This document shows, one piece after another, positions 7,291 through 13,797 of a stretch of DNA of 34,822 nt. Made by a program: the position numbers and the translations under genes. The stretch is from assembly GCA_938036435.1 (NCBI GenBank), contig CALHPU010000101.1, forward strand, positions 1-34,822. Reading direction: 5' to 3'. Below the pieces are notes generated by a model. It had not been told where the DNA came from, searched no databases, and saw only the letters and a list, made by a program, of their open reading frames with translations. The stretch's first letter is position 1. Every line of letters starts with the position of its first letter. The stretch comes from an uncultured Pirellulaceae bacterium (GTDB taxonomy: Bacteria > Planctomycetota > Planctomycetia > Pirellulales > Pirellulaceae).

Positions 7291-8650
7291 GATACCTGCC
7301 GTAACAGCGGATGAGGCGTATGAGCTAGAGGGCAAGTCGATGCGGGTCGGAAGCCGGACGTTTCGTTTCGATAAAGTCGCAGCAATTGGAGGTCAGGCCT
7401 GCGCAATACCCTTGCTCGGCGCCAATGGCGTTACCGCCGCGTTTTTCCGAATCCCAAAACCCACAATTGTCACCCAGCCATATATTCACCGCACTTCGTG
7501 GCTGATCGGACAAGAATTGCACCGCAAGCACAAAGTGTTTGCGAACCTACCTCAAATGTGGTGGAGCACGGAAACACACGGACAGCAGAATAGCTTTCCA
7601 TTTCCCTTTGTTGGTACTCTCCACGGTTTAGCCAAGGGGCTAAGCTGGAAAACATGGAAATCCAATTGCAACTTTGGAGACCTGCTGCCTAACGATGGTT
7701 CGACACGTCACGAGCCAACGAAGCAAGAACGTCTAGCCCTCGCTAAGAGTTTCATTCAAACGCTCGCGTTCTTGGAATGCTTTGGGGCAAAAGGATTCGT
7801 ACATGGTGATCTTTCAGATGCAAACCTAATGATCGATCCCAGTTCTATGACTGTTAGCTTGATAGATTTCGATGCATTTATTTTTGAGTCCTCGACGCTC
7901 AAATTCCCCCGACTCACCGTGCAGAATAGTGGATCAAAAGGGACCACCGGATACATCCCCGAATGGCTGGACAAATCGACGTCTTTTGACCACCACCCGC
8001 TAGGTGATCGATTTGCCCGTGACATACTGTTAATCGAACTGTTAGGTTTCCGCGAGGGTGACCCTGAAGATGGGTCGCCGCTACTTTGGTCAGGCCAAGA
8101 CGAACTCCTCGGTGAGATCACTGAGCTCGCACGTGTTTTACAACTGTCCCATCTGACAGACATGAGTGTTTTCACAGCGGAAGAAAACGAGCGACCGTCG
8201 TCGTTTACGCTTGCTCAAAAACTGAATTTGAGAGTCGAGAACAATGTGCATCGAAAATTGGCAGCCAAGCCCAGAGGCATTCGCCGCACAAGTTCTTCAC
8301 CGCGACCCAAACCCCCCATCGCGAAGAAGAGAAAATCACCTTGGCGGCAGGCACTGTTTGCTGGTGACTGGCAGAAGCTTCAAACGTTGACTTGGCGAAT
8401 TGCAGACCGAAGCGCTATCTTCATTGGAGACCGCGTGCTTTTCTTTCTGAAGAAACTTGCGATCAGCGTTGCTGCGGTGCTGGTCACGTGTTTTTGGGTA
8501 TGGCTGATCATTTTTTTGCTATTAAAGATCAATTTGCCCGCGAATTTAATTTTGGCAGGCATCGTTGCGACCGCGCCAATTTGGTTGTATCTCAACCGCG
8601 ACTCGTTGGACGCAATAATCTATTCGAAAAAAAGAGGCAGCGAACGTTGA
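7283..8650 (+). CDS. Divergent Ser/Thr protein kinase with C-terminal membrane segments (TerY-P triad)
   Basis: GTG at 7283 is chosen as start because AGGTGG lies 4-5 bases upstream and the overlap with the phosphatase is then only 8 nt. This gives 455 residues. The catalytic loop is FVHGDLSDANLMI, and the metal-binding motif is DFD (LIDFDAF) instead of DFG. The activation segment reads GTTGYIPEWL, an unusual version of 'GT.gY.apE'. The usual VAIK strand appears as AAFFRI, with Arg where Lys is expected, and no classic Gly-rich loop is obvious. The last 60 residues contain two hydrophobic helices (VAAVLVTCFWVWLIIFLLL and LILAGIVATAPIWLYL), so the kinase is probably membrane anchored. With the vWA and PP2C genes it completes the triad. 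Confidence 0.72.
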   Translation: MIEIPAVTADEAYELEGKSMRVGSRTFRFDKVAAIGGQACAIPLLGANGVTAAFFRIPKPTIVTQPYIHRTSWLIGQELHRKHKVFANLPQMWWSTETHGQQNSFPFPFVGTLHGLAKGLSWKTWKSNCNFGDLLPNDGSTRHEPTKQERLALAKSFIQTLAFLECFGAKGFVHGDLSDANLMIDPSSMTVSLIDFDAFIFESSTLKFPRLTVQNSGSKGTTGYIPEWLDKSTSFDHHPLGDRFARDILLIELLGFREGDPEDGSPLLWSGQDELLGEITELARVLQLSHLTDMSVFTAEENERPSSFTLAQKLNLRVENNVHRKLAAKPRGIRRTSSSPRPKPPIAKKRKSPWRQALFAGDWQKLQTLTWRIADRSAIFIGDRVLFFLKKLAISVAAVLVTCFWVWLIIFLLLKINLPANLILAGIVATAPIWLYLNRDSLDAIIYSKKRGSER

Positions 8651-8700
8651 ACACAAAACAACCCATTTGCTGCCTCAAAGCAATCATCTAGCGCGTGATT

Positions 8701-8720
8701 GCGATCTCCGTCGAGATCGT
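8701..8720 (+). terminator. Hairpin after the TerY-P operon
   Basis: CGATCTC-CGTC-GAGATCG is a perfect 7-bp stem with a tetraloop, 51 bases past the kinase stop. No U tract follows, so it may be a Rho-dependent pause or mRNA-stabilising hairpin. Nothing else convincing is seen in 8721-8878. Confidence 0.35.
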
Positions 8721-8878
8721 GCGCACGGTTGCCATTGCAGGCGTTTCCAAATTGTTACGACGTGGCGACCCCTCCAAAGGAATACCGAAAATCCCCTATT
8801 CGTAACCCGTCGAGCGCTGGGATGCGGTTCTGCTATTGATGAAAAGACAAAACGAAACCTTGCCGATCCAAAGATTGG

Positions 8879-9121
8879 CTAAAACCAGACAGCCCGCTGC
8901 ACTGCCGACCATCGAGTCGGCAATAGTTCGGGCTTGGCGTTTGTAAACATATAGGCGTTAAGAATGAGCAAGGATTGGATGATGGCTGGCAGATAGAAAA
9001 CCGAGAACGGAAAACCAAAAGCAGCCACCACCACAGGGGTTATCGAAAACTCCGCGAGCGGGATGCTCAAGCGGTCGGAGTATACGGGCAAGTGCTTCGG
9101 ATCTTTATCTGAGATTGATCC
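8879..9121 (-). CDS. Possible small membrane protein, in frame after the stop of the upstream gene
   Basis: Reading leftward, the frame stays open for 80 codons directly after the TAG that ends the 80-residue gene at 9122-9364. A hydrophobic stretch (ITPVVVAAFGFPFSVFYLP, then IIQSLLILNAYMF) could form one or two membrane helices. A TTG at 9091 is the only likely start codon and has no good ribosome-binding site. It may be a real small gene, the tail of a fused gene cut off by the TAG, or chance. I do not recognise a family. Confidence 0.25.
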   Translation of the reverse strand, partial: GSISDKDPKHLPVYSDRLSIPLAEFSITPVVVAAFGFPFSVFYLPAIIQSLLILNAYMFTNAKPELLPTRWSAVQRAVWF

Positions 9122-9364
9122 CTAGCCCTCTGCTGCTCCAGACTGCTCGAAAATCCAACTGTGAGCTTTGTCAGTAACTTTCGCCACAATTGGCAAGTCG
9201 TCACGTCCAAAACTTGTTGAGTCCGACCATTTGTCGTTGTCGTCTTTGTACAAACGACTGACCGTCACGTTATGCACGGTTCCATTCTTGGTGTCGTTTT
9301 CCCAGATGGCAGCGCGGATACGCCCCATACGGAGTTCGTGAACGGGTTTCTTAGCGTTGGCCAT
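9122..9364 (-). CDS. Small conserved-type protein of unknown function, partner of DUF932 gene
   Basis: An 80-residue soluble protein: MANAKKPVHELRMG, then IRAAIWEN, NVTVSRLYKDD, SFGRDDL and AHSWIFEQ. The ATG at 9364 is preceded by AAGGAG at 7 bases, a strong site; an upstream ATG is possible but would bury this signal. The pattern of short beta strands (R.G.I.A.IW.N.......V..SR.Y.D) suggests a compact beta-rich fold. I recall similar small proteins beside DUF932 genes on mobile elements but cannot name the family. It lies 60 nt downstream of the DUF932 gene on the same strand. Confidence 0.65.
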   Translation of the reverse strand: MANAKKPVHELRMGRIRAAIWENDTKNGTVHNVTVSRLYKDDNDKWSDSTSFGRDDLPIVAKVTDKAHSWIFEQSGAAEG

Positions 9365-9424
9365 ATTTGGCTCCTTGTGAAAAACAAATGTGTGCCGCAA
9401 GCGGCGTAAACTTTAAAATCGAAT

Positions 9425-10447
9425 TTAGACCGCGAGCGAGAGTATTTTTCCAATCTTTTGGTCCATGGACGCACGTGCTCCCGCAAACTGAATCAGTCCA
9501 CTGGACCGAGTCAGCGCATCGACCCACGCGAACGCAGAATGATTGTCGCCGACGACTTTGGCCGCGTTCTTGACAATCCCCATTGGGATTCCCTGTTGCC
9601 GCAGTCGTTTCGTTACTTCTTCAGCATCACAGCCAAGTTGCTGGCGTTTCGCGTCACGAATCTTCTTAGCAAACTGTTCCTGCCGCTGAGTTTTTACCCG
9701 GACGAGCGACGTGATCATGCGTTCGATTTCTCCAATTGCGTCACGCACACTCGAGGTGTGCTTTCGACTGAACTCATTGACGTCGATACAGTCCCAGACG
9801 ATATGGTTTCCACAAATATGCTGATACCAGAATGTCTGTATTCCGACGCTACGACAACCAACTTCGCTGTTCCAGATAAAGAAGCCCGGGGCGAACCGGT
9901 CATCGCCGATATCAACCCAGCCATTGTCATCAACCAAGAATGCGAACATGTCTTGCTCACCCGCATATAAGCCCGTGCCGTAGTGACGTTGAGCTGGCTG
10001 CGGAGGCTGGAATTCACTATCGAATTTCGCAACGACATCGAGCAACTCAGAGTTCCACAATCTTGTGTAGCTGATGCCGTGAATCGAACGCACTTGATCA
10101 GTTCCATTCAGGAATTGAATCGGGCGGTCGGCACTTGGTAAAGTTTCTTCGATCGCAGTTGTTGCCGTCTTAGGCGACAAGCGATTGATCGTTTTGGCGG
10201 AAACGCCACACAAGTTGCAGAGTTGCCCAAAGGACCACTCATTTAAGCGACGAGCTTGGCCGTCTTCAAAGTTCAAAGCCAAGTGGCCTTGATCGATGAC
10301 GGCGGCAACGGCTTGTGGCTTACTCCAAACTTCAGTTGCTCTCTCGCGTTGCGAAAAGCAATGGTTCCGCAAGGCCGCAAGCGATGGGAAGCATTCATCA
10401 GGCGAACGTTTCAGCAATTCGCTGTTGGCTCGCATCAAGTTAACCAT
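9425..10447 (-). CDS. DUF932-family protein (phage/plasmid-type)
   Basis: The ATG at 10447 has GGAG 6 bases upstream, giving 340 residues. Recognisable DUF932 features are an N-terminal helix-rich part (WSFGQLCNLCGVSAKTINRL), then RSIHGISYTRLWNSEL, GLYAGEQDMFAFLVDD, FFIWNSEVGCRSVGIQTFWYQ and ICGNHIVWD, ending in a Lys/Arg/Gln-rich helical region. DUF932 proteins are usually carried by plasmids, phages and integrative elements; their biochemical role is unknown to me. Its presence supports the reading of this stretch as mobile DNA. It is probably transcribed with the small gene that follows. Confidence 0.75.
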   Translation of the reverse strand: MVNLMRANSELLKRSPDECFPSLAALRNHCFSQRERATEVWSKPQAVAAVIDQGHLALNFEDGQARRLNEWSFGQLCNLCGVSAKTINRLSPKTATTAIEETLPSADRPIQFLNGTDQVRSIHGISYTRLWNSELLDVVAKFDSEFQPPQPAQRHYGTGLYAGEQDMFAFLVDDNGWVDIGDDRFAPGFFIWNSEVGCRSVGIQTFWYQHICGNHIVWDCIDVNEFSRKHTSSVRDAIGEIERMITSLVRVKTQRQEQFAKKIRDAKRQQLGCDAEEVTKRLRQQGIPMGIVKNAAKVVGDNHSAFAWVDALTRSSGLIQFAGARASMDQKIGKILSLAV

Positions 10448-10757
10448 TTCAATCTCCAATAAAAGGACGATGTGTCTGGATGCCCCGGCCCGCTGATTTC
10501 CGTTGTCGAAAATCAGCAAGCCAGCGCCGATTGTTGGAGATGACCGCCAAAAAAGTGCGGCCAAAGAAACCTTCATCTACCAGCCACAATGCTTCACATG
10601 ATCAGTGGAGCATCGTGGCCGTTTCCATTCTTCCCGTTTTTTGCGGTGCAGATTGTTTAACAAAGAGCGAGCTGTGCAGCTTGTACCACGCAAGAGGACG
10701 AAAGTCACATTCTGGTGTCCCTTGGCTTTCCTTGGCTTTGAGCTGGGCAAATTTAGG

Positions 10758-11408
10758 CTACAGGTCCGGCCCCGAATGCATATTCGGCTCGCTGACTCGA
10801 ATTGCCGCTGGCGAGATGGCAGTTGCAAGCCAGATGTGGGAATTGGGTTGACGAAACGTTACGTTGTCGCCCTCTAGCCGCTGCGGATTGATGATTAGAA
10901 GTACTCCCCGCCCGCCAAAGGAATGGTGCTTTAGAATTCGGTTGGCGTACTCAAGCTGGCTTGTCAGATGTACCCAAGTTCTTCCCTGCGGTCGCAAACC
11001 TTCTGTCAGAATCTTCGAGACGAGCAAACCGCGTGTCGCATGAAATAATTTAACCTCTGGCCACTTCATCTCGCCGACGATAATGCCTCGGATTGAGTGT
11101 CCGTACAGGGCTCTTATCTTGTTCGAGCGAATTTCAACCTTCTCAGATTCAATCAGCGATTGAATGATCGTATTGAAACGCTCCGAGAAAGCCCTCCATG
11201 ACAATTTTGAAAACCGGTTTCGGATAACAGTGAAAATCTCTTCGCTCGAATAGAGACCAAAGTAATCGTTACGAATTTTAGCATCACGATCGCCATGACG
11301 CAGCAGGCCCAAAACAGCCCGCGTCATCGTCTCATTCAGTTCTTCTTCGCTCGGTTCACGCTGCGTCGTCAGTTGGCTAAGCAACTCCTCTACCGAATTC
11401 AGATCCAT
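10758..11408 (-). CDS. kptA: RNA 2'-phosphotransferase (Tpt1/KptA family)
   Basis: A 216-residue protein with the Tpt1/KptA pattern. The N-terminal winged-helix part (about 30-90) has 'LLRH' and 'GLYSSEEIFTVI'. The catalytic part carries KIRALYGHSI (R99, H104), LFHATRG (H123), EGLRPQGRTWVHL (R143, H147) and HIWLATAISPAAI. The enzyme moves an internal RNA 2'-phosphate to NAD+, giving ADP-ribose 1'',2''-cyclic phosphate and nicotinamide. The essential eukaryotic use is tRNA splicing; bacterial copies are linked to RNA repair of unclear trigger. The usual length is around 180, so this has a longer N terminus. A GTG one codon upstream is an alternative start. The gene lies in mobile-looking DNA with an RtcR-like regulator elsewhere in the same region. 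Confidence 0.85.
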   Translation of the reverse strand: MDLNSVEELLSQLTTQREPSEEELNETMTRAVLGLLRHGDRDAKIRNDYFGLYSSEEIFTVIRNRFSKLSWRAFSERFNTIIQSLIESEKVEIRSNKIRALYGHSIRGIIVGEMKWPEVKLFHATRGLLVSKILTEGLRPQGRTWVHLTSQLEYANRILKHHSFGGRGVLLIINPQRLEGDNVTFRQPNSHIWLATAISPAAIRVSEPNMHSGPDL

Positions 11409-11524
11409 CACAAATACTCACATTGAAACTGCCGTGGAATCGGTTCCAGAACGGCTTTCAATTATCATTTTTGTTGGAAGCGTTCACGATGTCGAAACAG
11501 ATTGATTTAGCGCGATTAGGAATC

Positions 11525-11689
11525 TTGTCAGAGTTGGAGTAGGCCCAGCAGCCAAGTCCCAGATTTACCTCCGGTACGCTGGTGTCGCTGAAGTCACTGA
11601 GACCCTTCAAAAAGCGACGTTTGCGAACACGGTGCCGAAAAAAGGTGTCGCTGACGGATAGCCCATTCTTTGTCAGAGTTTTGTCAGAG
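11525..11689. repeat. Short direct repeats next to the tRNA (TTGTCAGAG x3, GGTGTCGCTGA x2)
   Basis: TTGTCAGAG occurs at 11525-11533, 11670-11678 and 11681-11689; the last two are 11 bases apart, one helical turn. GGTGTCGCTGA occurs at 11581-11591 and 11644-11654. They sit in the otherwise empty 310 bases between kptA and the tRNA-Arg 3' end, where arm-type recombinase sites of an integrated element could be expected. This role is inference. No convincing gene is seen in 11409-11720. Confidence 0.4.
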
Positions 11690-11721
11690 ATCAGGGCCAA
11701 ATTCAGCCCAAAACATGTAAA

Positions 11722-11753
11722 ATGAGGTTTGGGCGAGAAGGCCCAAACCTCAT
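11722..11753 (-). terminator. Strong hairpin downstream of tRNA-Arg
   Basis: ATGAGGTTTGGGC (11722-11734) and GCCCAAACCTCAT (11741-11753) form a perfect 13-bp stem with a 6-base loop. On the minus strand it is followed by TTTTAC, so it is best read as the terminator of the leftward tRNA gene 19 bases away. Confidence 0.7.
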
Positions 11754-11772
11754 AAAACATGGGAAATTAAAG

Positions 11773-11845
11773 CACCCCCGAGAGGATTCGAACCTCCGAC
11801 ACCAGCTTTAGGAAAGCTGTGCTCTATCCACTGAGCTACAGGGGC
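11773..11845 (-). tRNA. tRNA-Arg (anticodon CCU)
   Basis: The minus strand folds as a complete cloverleaf: acceptor GCCCCTG / CGGGGGT, D arm GCTC...GAGC, anticodon stem CAGCT/AGCTG with loop TTCCTAA (anticodon CCT in DNA), T arm GGAGG-TTCGAAT-CCTCT. The discriminator is G and CCA is not encoded. The 3' end faces the accessory region on the left. Genes for minor tRNA-Arg species are common integration targets. Confidence 0.95.
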
Positions 11846-11963
11846 TTGGTGTGTTTTTTGAAGGCGTGGTAATCCACGGGTAACCTTTAGGCCCTCAGAA
11901 AAGGTATCGGACGTTGTTGCGTCCGACGGGCCAAAGCGAATACCACTCGAAGCAGCAATCGCG

Positions 11964-12340
11964 ATGACCCGCCGAAATTCTACCAAGCGTCAGCCAAACA
12001 AGCCATATCCTGAATTCCCCGTCTCTACTCACAACAACGGCTAATGGTTCTGCAAGATTGCCGGCAAACTTCACTCGTTTGGGCGTTGGGACGACCCACT
12101 TATATGCCCTAAAGCTTCACAATGAGCTCTACCCGTCTATCAAGCATGGGGCGCCCGTACCAGCTGACTTCGATGGAGTACGCGTTGGCGATCGGATTAA
12201 CGAGCGGTCGACTTGCACTCATTGATGGCCAAAGCGAGATGAAAATCGAGCAGTGTCGATGCGATCATTTACGACTTCGCGATTTAAACGATCTCGATGT
12301 TTCTCGAAGTCGCTAACGAAGATGTTGTAGAGCTCTCCAA
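11964..12340 (+). pseudogene. Decayed phage-type integrase (N-terminal part)
   Basis: From ATG at 11964 the frame reads NKPYPEFPVSTHNNG, hits TAA at 12042, then continues WFCKIAGKLHSFGRWDDPL. After a frameshift near 12105 it reads YALKLHNELYPSIKHG. After another shift near 12220 the original frame resumes with DAIIYDFAI, a stop, then TISMFLEVANEDVVEL. Joined, this matches the N terminus of planctomycete integrases ('YP.FP.....GQW.KKI.GKLH.FG.W.DP..AL.........'; then the 'F..Y......L' core-binding region). At least two stops and two frameshifts are present and the catalytic domain is gone. It lies 118 bases from the tRNA-Arg, marking an old integration. Nothing clear is seen in 12341-12721 apart from an open stretch around 12400-12530 with no recognised family. 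Confidence 0.7.
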
Positions 12341-12721
12341 GGTAATTATTGCTCGAACGATTGTTTAAATCGCCCAAGCCTCGGGCACTGGATGGTTTGG
12401 GATGGGAGCCAAAGCAAGTCCAGAGCAGGCAGCAGTTATTGAAAAAATCTGAGAGAAGCTTGCGCTGAACAAAAGTCCGAGTGCGGCGGCGGTTCTTGAC
12501 AAGTTTGAAGTAGCCGAGATCGGAAAGGTCACAGATTGATTCGAGGACCACGCTCGAAATCTGTCGGTCAAATTTTGAGATTTGACCCCAATCCGAGCAG
12601 TCCGAGCAATTCAGAATTAGCAACCTGCATCGGCGTACACCCTCTCGGGCAGCTTTTGCCCCGGTAGAAAGATTGTTACAATCCGAGCAACAAGAAGCGT
12701 AAATTGCTCGAGGGATAAGTT

Positions 12722-13696
12722 TTGGCGTTCAAGCTAGGTACAGACGAAGCCGGTTACGGTCCAAACCTCGGGCCCTTGGTGGTGACGGGAACGCTTTGGA
12801 AAACGCAAGGCTGTGAAGACGACCTCTATCAATTGTTAGCTCCCTGTGTTGCCGACCAACCGCCGGGGCGAAACAATTCGGATCAGCTAACTCTCGCGAT
12901 CGCTGATTCCAAAGTGGTTTATCGCAGTAAGTCGATTCGACATCTTGAGAAATCAGTCTTGACCACACTCTCGTTGGTCTCAGGTACGGTGCCAAGGACG
13001 CTACGCGACTTGACGCGTTCGGTGAAGGGTAATGTTCCAGACTGTTTTTTCGACGATGTTTTTTGGATCGCTGACGGAACAGTCGATGAGGTGATGCTAC
13101 CGATCGAGTGCTCAGTTGACGATATCACAACGGCTGCCGATCGGTTTTTGACTCAATGCGAATCAAGCAGTGTAGCGCTGTTGGCGATCGATACTGAAAT
13201 CGTGATGCCTGAAGATTTCAATAATTCTGTTGCGAGCCACGGGAACAAAGCCAATGTGCTCTCTGGTCGAACGATGGAAGTGATCGATCGCTTACTTGGC
13301 CAATGTGATGGAGCAGTATCGGTAGACTGCGATAAACATGGAGGCAGATCTCGATACAAACATCTAATTGAACAATACCTAACCGATGGCCCTGTCGAGA
13401 TTGCCAAAGAAAGCGCTGAGCAAAGTGTATATCGGTGGTCTGGCGGAGAGTGGGACGCTCATATCCGGTTTACCGCCAAAGGCGAGGGAGAGCTTCCGGT
13501 GGCTCTTGCGTCGATGGTGTCCAAATACGTCCGTGAGGTCTACATGCGTTCGTGGAATGCGTACTGGATTGGCCATCAGGCAGGACTCAAGCCAACCAAG
13601 GGATACCCCGTGGACGCAAAACGCTTTCGCATCGACATTGAAGAAACTCGCAAGCGACTGGGAATAAGGCCCGAGCAGTTTTGGCGGTGCCGCTAG
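12722..13696 (+). CDS. RNase HII-like protein
   Basis: A 324-residue protein opening LGTDEAGYGPNLGPLVV, the first RNase HII motif (GxDEAGxGP..GP). Further landmarks are IADSKVVY (the 'DSK' motif), VDCDKHGGR (third acidic motif), and LASMVSKYVREVYM plus GYPVDAKRF, which align with the 'aSivAKv.RD' and 'GYpt..H' segments. The final catalytic Asp is Glu here. RNase HII removes ribonucleotides from DNA; typical enzymes are about 200-250 residues, so this is a long, divergent relative with an insertion of roughly 100 residues in the middle. Whether it is active is uncertain. The start is TTG with GAGGG 7 bases upstream. It precedes signal peptidase I on the same strand. Confidence 0.7.
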   Translation: MAFKLGTDEAGYGPNLGPLVVTGTLWKTQGCEDDLYQLLAPCVADQPPGRNNSDQLTLAIADSKVVYRSKSIRHLEKSVLTTLSLVSGTVPRTLRDLTRSVKGNVPDCFFDDVFWIADGTVDEVMLPIECSVDDITTAADRFLTQCESSSVALLAIDTEIVMPEDFNNSVASHGNKANVLSGRTMEVIDRLLGQCDGAVSVDCDKHGGRSRYKHLIEQYLTDGPVEIAKESAEQSVYRWSGGEWDAHIRFTAKGEGELPVALASMVSKYVREVYMRSWNAYWIGHQAGLKPTKGYPVDAKRFRIDIEETRKRLGIRPEQFWRCR

Positions 13697-13797
13697 GATC
13701 GATATATTCAAAGAATTGGCAAACCGCTACAATTTGGGCAAGGTATAGACGTCCGAATATGTACTCATCGAACCGTTTCTTGGAACTTCGAAACTCA

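Noticed and set aside
8667..8882. Small rightward frame after the TerY-P kinase
   Set aside because: Arg/Cys-rich translation with no motif; it crosses a hairpin and looks like an out-of-frame reading.
11458..11760. Possible 100-residue leftward gene
   Set aside because: It runs through the tRNA terminator hairpin and the short direct repeats, has no ribosome-binding site and no recognisable motif.
1..11760. Left copy of the tRNA-Arg 3' end as an attachment site
   Set aside because: I looked for the tRNA 3' segment to the left and found none; any left att site must be outside the window.
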